Source: Halalkalibacter suaedae (GTDB lineage Bacteria; Bacillota; Bacilli; Bacillales; Bacillaceae_D). From it: a stretch of DNA of 64,000 nt. The stretch spans positions 248,001 to 312,000 of the forward strand of contig NZ_JAGKSQ010000001.1 in the NCBI RefSeq assembly GCF_017939705.1, given 5' to 3'. The notes beneath the pieces are model-generated. The model ran no database searches, was not told the DNA's origin, and saw only the letters and a list, made by a program, of their open reading frames with translations. The translations under genes and the position numbers were made by a program. Below, piece by piece: positions 1 to 8,880 of the stretch; positions within the stretch are counted from its first letter, which is position 1; the number at the start of each line of letters is the position of its first letter.

Positions 1-764
1 TGAAGAACAATACTGCTCATTTCAAGTGGCTCAATTCGATAGACAAAAGCTAACCTGCTAATAGCTTGTCTTACTTCTGTAGTAAAAATTTCGCTTGGAT
101 TAACCGATCTTGAGACACTTTTTTCTAGTGTATCAAAGTCAAAATCATGATCAAAAGTAAGAGATGATGATGATGCTTTTGTTATAAGTTCTTGCCCTGA
201 ATCAATCGTTAGGGCATTACTCGTTTCTGATTTCAGGTTGGAAACCATTTCAGAATGATGTAGGGATGCAAAGACTTCATCAAATGCATACGTCGTTTCC
301 GTATATTCATCCTTATCAACTGCATCAAGGATAAATCGTTCACGAAGCTGCCTATAATGGGTCTTACCAAGCCGGTTGAAAAGATAAACACTTAACACAT
401 CATTTTCAAAAAACTGTTTTGGTGTCATCGGCGGCTGAAGTTCATATAGATAGGTTGTACCTTCATCATCCTTACGCTTAAACGTCTTCAATAGCCCAAT
501 ACCCTCAAGCTTCTTTCGCTCTTCAAAAATAACCTCTAAAGAAGTCCCGAGAAGCAGCATCAGCTGTCTATGCGTTTGTTCACGACTCCAATACTGATCT
601 TTCTCCAACTGAGCTAAAAGGGTTCCATAAAAGCTATTGGCAATCGCCCCAATTAACGGCTGATAGAGCAACGTTAATGTTAGCTGGTCCAACTCTGTTA
701 TATACTGGCTTGTACGAACAGAAAAGCGATCAACTGGTAGAAGTTGCTTCCAATGCCAAGTCAT
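1..764 (-). CDS. dnaB: DnaB, replication initiation and membrane attachment protein (N-terminal part, runs off the window)
   Basis: DnaB of Bacillus acts at oriC and in replication restart, helping DnaD and DnaI load the replicative helicase. The reverse-strand frame is open from an ATG at 764 to the window edge, giving about 254 codons with no stop. The start reads MTWHWKQLLPVDRFSVR, close to the family N-terminus (WKxxLPVDxxxV), and is followed by a typical LYQPLIGxIAxSxY stretch. An AAGGG Shine-Dalgarno lies a few bases upstream. It is 74 nt downstream of nrdR, the usual Bacillus order, and is probably co-transcribed with it. The C-terminal half and dnaI lie outside the window. Confidence 0.9.
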   Translation of the reverse strand, partial: MTWHWKQLLPVDRFSVRTSQYITELDQLTLTLLYQPLIGAIANSFYGTLLAQLEKDQYWSREQTHRQLMLLLGTSLEVIFEERKKLEGIGLLKTFKRKDDEGTTYLYELQPPMTPKQFFENDVLSVYLFNRLGKTHYRQLRERFILDAVDKDEYTETTYAFDEVFASLHHSEMVSNLKSETSNALTIDSGQELITKASSSSLTFDHDFDFDTLEKSVSRSVNPSEIFTTEVRQAISRLAFVYRIEPLEMSSIVL

Positions 765-838
765 CTTTATCCCTTCTTTCTCTTGGTGTAGAAAGAGTAA
801 AAAGAGCTTGCAGCATTATTTTGCTTTAAGCTCCTTCG

Positions 839-1297
839 TTACTCACTCTTATTCATAAGCTCTGTTAATTCTTTTATAAACACATTGATGTCTTTGAATT
901 GTCGATAAACAGAAGCAAATCGAACATAAGCCACATCGTCAACATCCGCTAATCTTTCCATAATTAGCTCACCGACATCATGACTTTCCACTTCATTCTT
1001 CCCTAAGTTACGAAGCTCACGTTCTGCTCCGTTTACAATCTGTTCTAGTGTTTCTAATGGTACCGGTCTTTTTTCACATGCACGAATCAAGCCTCTTAAT
1101 AGTTTATCTCGGTCAAATTCCTGTCGTGTACCATCTTTTTTAACGACAATAAGCGGAACTTCCTCAACCATTTCAAATGTTGTAAACCGATGGTTGCAGT
1201 CCTCACACTCACGACGGCGTCTAATTGATCGTCCTTCATGGCTTGGCCTTGAGTCGAGCACACGCGTTCCATTATATTGACAAGCTGGACATCGCAT
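839..1297 (-). CDS. nrdR: Transcriptional repressor NrdR
   Basis: NrdR is the nucleotide-sensing repressor of ribonucleotide reductase genes. The 152-residue product has the family length. It begins with a zinc ribbon (C3, C6, C31, C34) carrying the basic RSIRRRREC stretch, followed by an ATP-cone domain from about residue 49 to 139 that binds ATP/dATP. The ATG at 1297 is preceded by GGAG at good spacing. It lies immediately before dnaB, as in B. subtilis (ytcG). Its target NrdR boxes would be at nrd genes, none of which are in the window. Confidence 0.95.
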   Translation of the reverse strand: MRCPACQYNGTRVLDSRPSHEGRSIRRRRECEDCNHRFTTFEMVEEVPLIVVKKDGTRQEFDRDKLLRGLIRACEKRPVPLETLEQIVNGAERELRNLGKNEVESHDVGELIMERLADVDDVAYVRFASVYRQFKDINVFIKELTELMNKSE

Positions 1298-1368
1298 GAA
1301 ATCATCTCCACTAATTTAAACTAGCATTGTCATAATCATATAAAAAAAGATGAAATAAGACAAGTGTA

Positions 1369-1770
1369 CTACAATAGTTCTTTCCCTAATCCAGATCCAA
1401 TATATGTGAGTTCCTTATCTATCTTCTTGTACATATCTAAGACAACTTTTTGACTGTGACCTAAATCAGTAGGAAGGGACGTATCAGTTGAACATGATAA
1501 GTCAATTGCTGTTTTGAATGGTTTAACTGTAATAATGGTTAACACAAGCATCTTTCGCTTGCCTTTCTTCATTTTCGCAACAATTTCTCCACGCTCGACT
1601 TCAGATCTAGCAATTTCCCAGCCCGATTGAACTAAGATCGGTTCAAGTGCTTGCATTGCTTTATCCTTTGTTGTTTTATAATAACGTGTTTGTAGGTCCT
1701 TCACATTATGCTCTTCAGTCGTTTCAGTTCTAATACTAAAGAATCGTTTAACATTATCTAGCAATCCCAT
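1369..1770 (-). CDS. Conserved small cytosolic protein of unknown function
   Basis: A 133-residue protein that I cannot assign to a characterised family. It has no signal peptide or membrane segment. It begins MGLLDNVKRFFSIRT, is rich in Lys and Thr, and contains a hydrophobic stretch flanked by basic residues around 70-88 (KKGKRKMLVLTIITVKPFKT). This pattern suggests a compact alpha/beta fold. The start has an AAAGGGA Shine-Dalgarno. It sits 71 nt upstream of nrdR on the same strand and may share its transcript. Codon use looks like that of its neighbours, so I take it as a real gene. Confidence 0.75.
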   Translation of the reverse strand: MGLLDNVKRFFSIRTETTEEHNVKDLQTRYYKTTKDKAMQALEPILVQSGWEIARSEVERGEIVAKMKKGKRKMLVLTIITVKPFKTAIDLSCSTDTSLPTDLGHSQKVVLDMYKKIDKELTYIGSGLGKELL

Positions 1771-1938
1771 GAAATCGTCCCTTTCCCCTATGTTCTTATC
1801 TCTATCATACCATAATTACTATTCAAGCTGTTAGACAATCAGTATAGAAAGATTTGTAGAATCGACGTATACTAAATCCTCTTAACTTTCCCATAGCTAG
1901 GCAGTCGACAATTATGTAAGGGTAAGTTGCCAGCATGG

Positions 1939-2069
1939 CCATGGTAAGATGCTGCGACTCCGCTACCGGGATGGGGGCACGTTTTCCGCAGGCGGGCGTG
2001 GAACTAACCGGCTCTTCCGGTGGATTTCCACCTGCCCTTCCTCCTGCAGGAATCGGCCCTCCCATCCCG
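1939..2069 (-). repeat. Dispersed repeat family B, copy B1
   Basis: GC-rich palindromic element of about 103-130 bp, in reverse orientation relative to B2 and B3. It is bounded by inverted arms CGGGATGGG (read on the minus strand) and CCCATCCCG at 1967-2069, and contains the hairpin ACCGG-AAGA-CCGGT. The conserved flank GTAGCGGAGTCG...CCATG continues to about 1939. Short open frames on both strands here are products of the repeat. It fills part of the 680-bp gap between speD and the unknown gene at 1369. Confidence 0.75.
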
Positions 2070-2202
2070 TACGCTTTGTTCAAGAAAATATAGAATTCTC
2101 CTTCCTCTTAAACCGCCTTTGTACTAACAATTGCGAGGAAAAATAGATCATTCTATGTCAAGAATATTGGCCATTAAAAATGGGAAACCAATTAAAAAGC
2201 TC

Positions 2203-2240
2203 AAAAACGCCCTTGAGAATCATTTCTCAAAGACGTTTTG
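2203..2240 (-). terminator. Probable rho-independent terminator after speD
   Basis: On the minus strand TTGAGAA and TTCTCAA arms with flanking AAAACG/CGTTTT pair around a short loop and end in a T run. It lies about 210 nt beyond the speD stop, with repeat A1 between them. Confidence 0.6.
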
Positions 2241-2244
2241 TCTA

Positions 2245-2435
2245 AGGTCTAACTAAAATACCAAACAAATCAATACATAGCGGATGAAATATACGTAGAC
2301 TCCTGCGGGATCTAAAAGCCAAGGGTGAGACCCCACAGGCGTAGCCGAGGAGGCTCACCGGTTCCCCGCGGAAAGCGAAGTATATTTCAGGAGCGGTTTA
2401 CATCAGCTATCTTGTTCGGATTTTCGTTTAATATT
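2245..2435 (+). repeat. Dispersed repeat family A, copy A1
   Basis: About 190 bp matching the other family A copies over the core GCGGATGAAATATACGTAG...GACTCCTGCGGGAT...GAGACCCCACAGG...CCGCGGAAAGCGAAGTATATTTCAGGAGCGG. Inner inverted arms TGAAATATAC/GTATATTTCA are intact. Unlike A2-A4 it lacks recognisable terminal CTGGGACA arms, so it may be an older copy. No gene is visible inside. Confidence 0.8.
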
Positions 2436-2450
2436 TGACCGGCCTCTTTG

Positions 2451-2831
2451 CTACAATGTTTGAACCTTTGATTTCATAATTTTAATGGGTCCCATCCCTC
2501 TTGGTACCTCGATGACTTCACTTGTTGTTGAGTCAAGAGCTTCGGCGATATACGTCGATGCGATGTTTGGATCCAAATGACCACAAGTATACACATCAAT
2601 GCTTGCATAACCATGTTCAGGAAAACTATGGATCGTTAGGTGTGATTCCGAAATAATTACAACTCCACTTACTCCTAGGGGAGCGAATTTGTGAAAGGCA
2701 ACTTCTCTCACCTCTGCTCCAGCTTTGAGTGCAGCATCAACAAAAACCTGTTCAATGAAACTGATATTATTTAATTTATCAACATTGCATCCCCAAAGTT
2801 CAGCAATGACATGACGCCCCATCGTGTCCAT
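2451..2831 (-). CDS. speD: S-adenosylmethionine decarboxylase proenzyme
   Basis: Makes decarboxylated S-adenosylmethionine, the aminopropyl donor for spermidine synthesis. The 126-residue product is a class 1B (Bacillus-type) enzyme. Autocleavage between E62 and S63 (motif [13 protein letters not shown]) would generate the pyruvoyl cofactor on S63; H68 and C83 (VYTCG) are the expected catalytic residues. The first ATG at 2831 matches the family N-terminus (MDTMGRHVI) and has AAGGGGGA 8 nt upstream. In B. subtilis gapB lies between coaE and speD; here a 213-nt leader occupies that place. Confidence 0.95.
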   Translation of the reverse strand: MDTMGRHVIAELWGCNVDKLNNISFIEQVFVDAALKAGAEVREVAFHKFAPLGVSGVVIISESHLTIHSFPEHGYASIDVYTCGHLDPNIASTYIAEALDSTTSEVIEVPRGMGPIKIMKSKVQTL

Positions 2832-3044
2832 ACTTTGAGTCCCCCTTCACAGAAAAATTCATGCCTTTAACAGCATGTAATACGTTAAATCACATGGGGG
2901 AAGTTAGTCCAAAAAGGGTCTAACCCGTTTTGCAATCTAACCAATATACTTTCAAAAAAATGGAATGTAACCAAGTTGTAAGTGATTCTTCACATTGGCT
3001 CGTGAACTTAACAATATGGTTAGCTTTTTCAGCTACTAACATAA
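2832..3044 (-). promoter_or_regulatory. speD 5' leader/intergenic region with hairpins
   Basis: Between coaE and speD. On the minus strand there is a GTTAG/CTAAC hairpin at 2903-2924 and a CATGC/GCATG hairpin nearer the gene, plus a TAGCT-type hairpin just after coaE (3018-3040). I see no convincing -35/-10 pair and recognise no known riboswitch. Confidence 0.3.
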
Positions 3045-3641
3045 CTATACAGGAATGTCCCAGTTTTTTAAAATCGCATGTAGCTGATTCTCTGTCTCCA
3101 AAATAGATCCACCGTTATCAATAATCGCATCTGCACGAGCCTTTTTATCAATTAAAGCTTGTTGTGATAAGATTCGTGATAATGCGGCTTCCTTGTTGAT
3201 GTTATCTCTTTCCATCAATCTAAAAAGCTGAGTGTCCTCGTCAACATAAACAAGCAATACTTTTTCAACAAGGTGAAAAAGATTGCTCTCGTATAGTAGA
3301 GGGATATCATATACAATCGTTTGAAAACCGCTAGCAAGATAGTGCTCCTTCTGTTCATTCATTCGCTTTCGAACAGCAGGGTGAACAATTTGATTTAAGA
3401 CATCTCTTTTTTTTTGATCAGAAAAAATAATTTCACCAAGCTTCTTCCTCTTAAGAACCCCATCGCTGTCGAGGACCTCAGAACCGAAATGAGAAACAAT
3501 CTGTTTCAAGCACTCCGTTCCTGGTTCAACCACTTCTCTCGCAATTACGTCAGCATCAATCACTGGGAGACCCAGTGATTTAATCATTCGACTAACTGTT
3601 GATTTCCCGCTAGCAATACCGCCCGTTAAGCCTATTAACAT
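3045..3641 (-). CDS. coaE: Dephospho-CoA kinase
   Basis: Catalyses the last step of coenzyme A synthesis, phosphorylating the 3'-OH of dephospho-CoA. The 198-residue protein starts MLIGLTGGIASGKST, a P-loop at residues 7-15, followed by the family DADVIAREVVEPG segment and a lid region with YDIPLLYE. Length is normal. It is 16 nt downstream of ytaF in the order polA-mutM-ytaF-coaE, the standard Bacillus cluster, and is probably translated from the polA operon mRNA. Confidence 0.95.
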   Translation of the reverse strand: MLIGLTGGIASGKSTVSRMIKSLGLPVIDADVIAREVVEPGTECLKQIVSHFGSEVLDSDGVLKRKKLGEIIFSDQKKRDVLNQIVHPAVRKRMNEQKEHYLASGFQTIVYDIPLLYESNLFHLVEKVLLVYVDEDTQLFRLMERDNINKEAALSRILSQQALIDKKARADAIIDNGGSILETENQLHAILKNWDIPV

Positions 3642-3657
3642 TGTCGATCTCCTTTAT

Positions 3658-4293
3658 TTAGAAACTACTTATACCAAGAATGATCAGAAGTAGCCCAGGA
3701 ATGAACGAAAATTTCTTGATCCATTTAGAATCTGCAAACTTACGCCCGCTCTTCATTCCGAGTGAAACAAATAATGCACTCATTAATGCAACACTTAAGG
3801 CCATTAAAAACGGAGAAAAGCCAATTAAGGCAGCTCCAATACCTGCACCAAAAGCGTCGAGTGACAGAGCAATACCGAGTAAGATCGCTTCTCTACCAGT
3901 AATTGTCCCCGAATGATCTAAATCAGCAGTCATCGGCTTTCGCAGAATCCTAATTACTACACCTAATACCTTGATCTCAAAATTTAAAATAATTTCATCT
4001 TCTTTAGTTATTTCCTTATTTTCAGCAGGTCTGACTGCTTGATAAGTAGCCCATGCACCGATTAGGACTAAAATAATACCACCAATCATCTCTGAAACTG
4101 CAGGAGACAAATACGTTTGGATAAAGTTTCCGAACACCATTGCAATTAATATTGATGTAGCCGAACAACCGGCTATAAATAACAATGATCGTATCGGTAA
4201 TTTCATTTTTCTTAAACCGTATGTTAATCCTACCCCGAAGCTGTCAAGACTAACGGCCAAGGCAAGTGCGAGTAGGGAAAGAATTCCAACCAT
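3658..4293 (-). CDS. ytaF: Sporulation membrane protein YtaF (MntP-like fold)
   Basis: A 211-residue integral membrane protein with about six hydrophobic segments arranged as two homologous halves; each half carries an acidic intramembrane motif (LDSFGVG near residue 17, LDAFGAG near 145). This matches the MntP/cation-efflux-like superfamily to which Bacillus YtaF belongs. Its transport substrate is not established. A polar linker at about 90-125 contains DLDHSGTITG, which resembles a calcium/EF-loop sequence. It lies between mutM and coaE as in B. subtilis. The GGAAGGGG ribosome site may be partly paired in an upstream stem (4298-4347). Confidence 0.88.
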   Translation of the reverse strand: MVGILSLLALALAVSLDSFGVGLTYGLRKMKLPIRSLLFIAGCSATSILIAMVFGNFIQTYLSPAVSEMIGGIILVLIGAWATYQAVRPAENKEITKEDEIILNFEIKVLGVVIRILRKPMTADLDHSGTITGREAILLGIALSLDAFGAGIGAALIGFSPFLMALSVALMSALFVSLGMKSGRKFADSKWIKKFSFIPGLLLIILGISSF

Positions 4294-4297
4294 CGTT

Positions 4298-4347
4298 ATA
4301 AGCCCCTTCCATTTAGAACGTTACGATAGTATATGGTTAGGGCTTAT
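4298..4347 (-). promoter_or_regulatory. Stem that could mask the ytaF ribosome binding site
   Basis: In the mutM-ytaF gap the minus strand reads ATAAGCCC (4347-4340) and, 34 nt later, GGGCTTAT (4305-4298), an 8-bp perfect inverted repeat. The second arm includes the last G residues of the ytaF Shine-Dalgarno. It may tune translation or be a weak processing stem. Confidence 0.35.
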
Positions 4348-4358
4348 CTAAAGTACTG

Positions 4359-5183
4359 TTATTTTTGACAGTTCGTGCAAAAATGTGTTCCTCTTCCTCC
4401 GACAACCGTCTTTGTCACAGGTGTTCCACAATTAGGACAATCCTCACCTTTTCGACCATAAACAGCTAGTTGCTGCTGAAACATCCCCATCTCGCCTTGG
4501 CCATTCACATACGATTTGACAGAGCTGCCACCTAAGTCAACAGCCTCCTGTAATGTGTTAATGATTGCTTTGTGAAGAAGCACGACTTCTTGATCGTTCA
4601 GCGATGCCGCTTCTCTATTTGGTAAAATCCCTGAACGAAACAACGCTTCATCTACATAAATATTACCAAGACCTACAACAGTTTTCTGATCTAATAACAC
4701 GACTTTGACATTTCTTGTTGTCTTTTGAAATGCTCCTCTTAATACATCAACTGTAAACATTTCTGAAAATGGTTCAACACCTAGCTGAGACAAAGGCATG
4801 GAATTCTGCTCAGTCCCCTTTTTAAAAAGGTGCATCGTCCCAAACTTACGAACATCCTGATACCTAAGCTCAGTCCCATCAGTAAAACTGAAAATGACAT
4901 GGGTATGTGCAGTTAGATCCTCGCCAGCTTGAAATAGACCGTATCTTCCTTCCATTCGTAGATGAGAGACTAAAGTGATATCATCTAACACAAACAAAAG
5001 AAACTTAGCCCTTCTTTCAACTTCATGAATTGTTTGTCCAATCAAAGCCAGTCTGAATTGCTCGGGATCATCTGGCTTTTTCACAATATTAGCCCATTTG
5101 ACCTCAACATCCTTAATTGTTTTGTTTAATACAAGTTGACGTAATGTACGCCTTACTGTTTCAACCTCAGGTAATTCAGGCAT
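4359..5183 (-). CDS. mutM: Formamidopyrimidine-DNA glycosylase (Fpg)
   Basis: Bifunctional base-excision repair enzyme that removes 8-oxoguanine and cuts the abasic site. The 274-residue protein starts MPELPEVE; processed P2 is the catalytic nucleophile and E3 the acid. A C-terminal zinc finger uses C249, C252, C269 and C272, preceded by the helix-two-turn-helix. AAGGAGAG lies upstream of the ATG. It starts 12 nt after the polA stop, so the two repair genes are almost certainly co-transcribed. Confidence 0.96.
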   Translation of the reverse strand: MPELPEVETVRRTLRQLVLNKTIKDVEVKWANIVKKPDDPEQFRLALIGQTIHEVERRAKFLLFVLDDITLVSHLRMEGRYGLFQAGEDLTAHTHVIFSFTDGTELRYQDVRKFGTMHLFKKGTEQNSMPLSQLGVEPFSEMFTVDVLRGAFQKTTRNVKVVLLDQKTVVGLGNIYVDEALFRSGILPNREAASLNDQEVVLLHKAIINTLQEAVDLGGSSVKSYVNGQGEMGMFQQQLAVYGRKGEDCPNCGTPVTKTVVGGRGTHFCTNCQK

Positions 5184-5195
5184 GTACCTCTCTCC

Positions 5196-7823
5196 TTACT
5201 TTGCGTCGTACCATGTATCCCCAGAAGAAACATCTACTTTTAACGGTACATGTAGTTCAACTGCATTTTCCATGACATCTCGAATCAATTCCAACATTTC
5301 ATCATGTTCTTCTTCAGGTACTTCAAAGATTAATTCATCGTGCACTTGTAATAGCATTTTACTTTTCAGTTGGCGTTCGTCCATTTTGTCAGCCATATGA
5401 ACCATTGCCTTCTTAATAATATCAGCAGCGGTTCCTTGAATCGGTGTGTTCATTGCTGTACGTTCAGCAAAGCTACGCTTATTAAAATTACGACTCGTCA
5501 AATCGGGAAGGTAGCGTCTACGATGAAGCAAAGTGGAGACATAACCATTTTCTCTAGCCTTTTCGACGATCGAATCCATATATTCCTTAACCTTAGGGTA
5601 GCTTTCAAAATATCTTTCAATAAATTGTCCAGCTTCCTTTCTTGTGATGCCTAGATTTTGCGAGAGACCAAAATCACTAATACCATAAACAATACCAAAG
5701 TTAACAGCTTTCGCACCTCTTCGCATCGAGGATGTGACCTCCTCTTCGCTAACATGAAAGACATCCATTGCCGTTTTCGTATGAATATCCATATCATGCT
5801 GGAACGCCTCGATTAATCCATCATCCCCTGCAATATGAGCAAGGACTCTCAATTCAATCTGGGAGTAATCGGCTGCAATCATTTTCCAACCCGGTTCTGA
5901 AGGAATAAAGGCTTTACGGATTTTTCTTCCTTCCTCCAGTCGGATCGGGATATTTTGCAAATTAGGGTCTGTTGAACTCAAGCGTCCTGTTTGTGTCAGT
6001 GCTTGATTATATCTCGTATGAATTTTGTTCGTCTCATCTTTAATAACCTTAAGTAGCCCTTCAATATATGTCGAATTTAATTTACCTAATTGTCGGTAAT
6101 GAACAATGTATTCAACGATTTCATGCTCTTCAGCCAATTTTTCAAGTACATCAGCTGATGTTGAATAACCTGTCTTTGTTTTCTTGAGAGGTGGTAAGCC
6201 AAGTTTCACAAAGAGAATCTCTCCTAATTGCTTTGGTGAGTTAATATTGAATGCCTCGCCAGCTAATGAATGAATTTTCTGCTCTAATTCCTGAAGTCGA
6301 TTATTTAGATCCTCACCCATTTGCTCAAGCTGCTGTTTATCAACCTTTACCCCATTTTTCTCCATATGTCCAAGCACAATCGATAAAGGCATTTCTAGTT
6401 CCGTATAGAGCTTTTCTTGTTCGTTTTCTTGGAGTTCCTTTTCAAATACTGGCTTTAGCTGATAGACCGCTTCTGCTTTTCGAACAAGATGTTCAGCTAG
6501 CTTATCGATCTCGGGAACCTTTTGCTTTGCCCCTTTACCGTAAATGAATTCATCTGCCTGAACAATTGATTTTCCTTGTCTTGATGCGACTTCATGAATA
6601 TCATGAGTTGCAAGGGATGGGTCAAGTAAATACGAGGCCATTTGTAAGTCAAACTCAACACCTTCGAACATAATTCCTTTCCAGCCAAGGGCAACAACAG
6701 AACGTTTAGCATCAAATACCCATTTCTTTTTCGTTTCATCATTGGCCCATTCAACAAATGCAGTTGACTCTAATGCTGTTTCCGTTTTTATGAAAAAACG
6801 ACCATTTTCATTCACAATTGCTATTCCTTCAATAGTAGCTTGATGATAGTTTTCACTTAATACTTCTACAATGACAGAGGATTCGTTGGCGAGATGCTTG
6901 TCCGTAATCTGATCAACAATAGAAAAAGAAATTTCTTCTACCTCCTCCTCCACAGCTGATTCTTGATCGAACTTCGAAAGCAATGAAGTGAACTCAAGTT
7001 CTTTTAGTAAACCTACAACCTTATTTGTTTCATAATCACCAAATGTATACTGATCGAATGATTCTTCAAGCGGAACGTCAACAAATATTGTTGCTAATTC
7101 TTTGCTCATCAATGCTTGTTCACGATTTTCTTCTAATCGCTCTTTCATTTTCTTCCCGGAAATTTGATCAATTGACGAAAGGACCTCTTCTACGGTTCCA
7201 AATTCCTTCAAAAGCTTCAATGCTGTCTTCTCACCAATACCAGGAACTCCAGGGATATTATCTGAACTATCGCCCATTAACCCCTTCATATCGATGATTT
7301 GTTTAGGGGTAATTCCATATACTTCATCTAGATGAGCGATATCATATGCCTCAACATTTGTAATTCCTTTTTTCGTAAGAATAACGGTTACTTTGTCTGA
7401 GATTAATTGCAGTAAGTCTTTATCACCTGAATAAATCTTCACTTCCCAATCTTCTTTTTCACCAGCTTGTTTTGCCAAGGTTCCAATAATATCATCGGCT
7501 TCATAATTCTCTGCCTCATATCTAGATATGTTAAATGCATCTAGAAGCTCCCTAACTAATGGGAATTGTTCTGATAATTCAGGTGGAGTCTTTTGGCGTC
7601 CTCCCTTATATTCACTGTATGTTTTGTGACGAAATGTTGTTTTTCCAGCATCAAAAGCGACAAGCATATGTGTCGGTTTTTCCTCCTCAATAATCTTAAA
7701 TAGCATCGTTGAAAAACCGTATACTGCGTTTGTGTATACACCTTTTTGATTGTTTAATAAAGGCAGGGCGAAGAAAGCACGATAGGCTATACTATTTCCA
7801 TCTATTAATACGAGCTTATTCAA
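5196..7823 (-). CDS. polA: DNA polymerase I
   Basis: Replaces RNA primers and fills repair gaps. I place the start at the TTG at 7823 (MNKLVLIDGNSIAYRAF, 875 aa) because the GAGAGGAG ribosome site lies inside the longer frame that begins at 7841. Domains: 5'-3' exonuclease (about 1-290, YEADDIIGTLA and GDSSDNIPGVPGIG), a 3'-5' exonuclease-like domain (about 300-465) and the polymerase (DYSQIELRVLAH, RRGAKAVNFGIVYG, VHDELIFE). The middle domain lacks the acidic DxE motif of active proofreading domains, as known for Bacillus and Geobacillus Pol I. It heads the polA-mutM-ytaF-coaE cluster. Confidence 0.96.
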   Translation of the reverse strand: MNKLVLIDGNSIAYRAFFALPLLNNQKGVYTNAVYGFSTMLFKIIEEEKPTHMLVAFDAGKTTFRHKTYSEYKGGRQKTPPELSEQFPLVRELLDAFNISRYEAENYEADDIIGTLAKQAGEKEDWEVKIYSGDKDLLQLISDKVTVILTKKGITNVEAYDIAHLDEVYGITPKQIIDMKGLMGDSSDNIPGVPGIGEKTALKLLKEFGTVEEVLSSIDQISGKKMKERLEENREQALMSKELATIFVDVPLEESFDQYTFGDYETNKVVGLLKELEFTSLLSKFDQESAVEEEVEEISFSIVDQITDKHLANESSVIVEVLSENYHQATIEGIAIVNENGRFFIKTETALESTAFVEWANDETKKKWVFDAKRSVVALGWKGIMFEGVEFDLQMASYLLDPSLATHDIHEVASRQGKSIVQADEFIYGKGAKQKVPEIDKLAEHLVRKAEAVYQLKPVFEKELQENEQEKLYTELEMPLSIVLGHMEKNGVKVDKQQLEQMGEDLNNRLQELEQKIHSLAGEAFNINSPKQLGEILFVKLGLPPLKKTKTGYSTSADVLEKLAEEHEIVEYIVHYRQLGKLNSTYIEGLLKVIKDETNKIHTRYNQALTQTGRLSSTDPNLQNIPIRLEEGRKIRKAFIPSEPGWKMIAADYSQIELRVLAHIAGDDGLIEAFQHDMDIHTKTAMDVFHVSEEEVTSSMRRGAKAVNFGIVYGISDFGLSQNLGITRKEAGQFIERYFESYPKVKEYMDSIVEKARENGYVSTLLHRRRYLPDLTSRNFNKRSFAERTAMNTPIQGTAADIIKKAMVHMADKMDERQLKSKMLLQVHDELIFEVPEEEHDEMLELIRDVMENAVELHVPLKVDVSSGDTWYDAK

Positions 7824-7887
7824 ATTAACTGCTCCTCTCATTGTCTAACTATGTACATATATTGTAGCATAGCCTGCTAAAAAGATG

Positions 7888-7935
7888 AAAAAAGAGGAAA
7901 CCTGATTTAGAGCGACATGGCTCTTTGGTTCCCTC
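7888..7935 (-). terminator. Rho-independent terminator after hflC
   Basis: Minus-strand hairpin GAGGGAACC...AGAGC / GCTCT...GGTTTCCTC followed by TTTTTT. It separates hflKC from polA. Confidence 0.8.
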
Positions 7936-7944
7936 AAACAAATA

Positions 7945-8880
7945 TTATTCTGTGTAGCCCATTAAGATCCTCGCATATGGCGAATCTGCTGGTAGGACAA
8001 TGACCGTTTCTCCGTTAATTGTCTTTTCATATGACTGCAATGTTCGATACAGCTGATAGAATTCTGGATCTTGGCCAAAGGTTTCATTATAGATTCGAGC
8101 AGCCTCTGCTTCACCCTCACCTATAATCTCATTTGCGTCTGCATTCGCTTTAGCAACCATTTCCTTTACTTCACGATCAGTATTTGCTTCAATTCGATTA
8201 GCATCTGCATCCCCTTGTGATAAATACTCCTGTGCCTTCGTTTCGCGTTCAGAAATCATTCTGCGATATACCGCTTCTTCGTTTTCTTTCGGCAAATCTG
8301 TTCGCTTCATTCTTACATCAGTTAAATATACTCCATAATCACCACTAGCAAGGGCGTCATTTACACGCTCTCGAACTAAATCATTAAAGCTTCCTCTAGA
8401 CGTATCTTTTTCATTAATAATTTCTTCAAAATTAAGCTGACCTAGCTCAGCCCGAATCGCAGAGAAGATTTGTTCACCCATAATCGCTTCAACTCTTTCA
8501 ATCGTTACCCCGTTTGAGATCATGAGTTGTGGATCTTCAATCCTCCAAACTGCATAGTGATCGGCTAACATTCGCTTTTTATCTTTTGTATTAATTTCAG
8601 CAGGTGGAATATCATAAATCATTTGATATTTAGGCAATGTAGTCACAGACTGAATGAAGGGGATCTTATAGCTTAGTCCGGGTTCATCTTCAATTCGAAC
8701 CACTTCGCCAAATTGACGCACAATCTTGTATTGTCCTTGCTCTACAATAAACAGATTACTTAATAATGTTGCAACAATCACAATCAAAATAATCGCCACG
8801 GCAACAAGCTTCCCATATCTTCGCCACTCATCACTTGGACGTCTTTTTTCATTTAAATCGACAATATTATCATCACTCAT
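7945..8880 (-). CDS. hflC: HflC-like SPFH/prohibitin-family membrane protein
   Basis: HflC with HflK forms a large membrane assembly that, in Escherichia coli, surrounds and modulates the FtsH protease. The 311-residue product has a cytoplasmic N-terminus, one membrane segment (about 25-44), an SPFH/Band 7 domain (EQGQYKIVRQFGEVV to about 210), a charged Ala-rich helical region with ADANRIEANTDREV, and the C-terminal FYQLYRTLQSYE segment typical of HflC. Its ATG overlaps the hflK stop (TAATG), so translation is coupled. To my knowledge B. subtilis lacks this pair at the polA locus. Confidence 0.9.
   Translation of the reverse strand: MSDDNIVDLNEKRRPSDEWRRYGKLVAVAIILIVIVATLLSNLFIVEQGQYKIVRQFGEVVRIEDEPGLSYKIPFIQSVTTLPKYQMIYDIPPAEINTKDKKRMLADHYAVWRIEDPQLMISNGVTIERVEAIMGEQIFSAIRAELGQLNFEEIINEKDTSRGSFNDLVRERVNDALASGDYGVYLTDVRMKRTDLPKENEEAVYRRMISERETKAQEYLSQGDADANRIEANTDREVKEMVAKANADANEIIGEGEAEAARIYNETFGQDPEFYQLYRTLQSYEKTINGETVIVLPADSPYARILMGYTE

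Noticed and set aside
1823-2146. Short open frames on both strands near 1.8-2.1 kb
   Set aside because: They coincide with repeat B1; the Gly/Pro/Ser-rich translations come from the GC-rich palindrome.
5370-5654. 94-codon plus-strand frame inside polA
   Set aside because: Antisense to the conserved polymerase motifs, no ribosome site.
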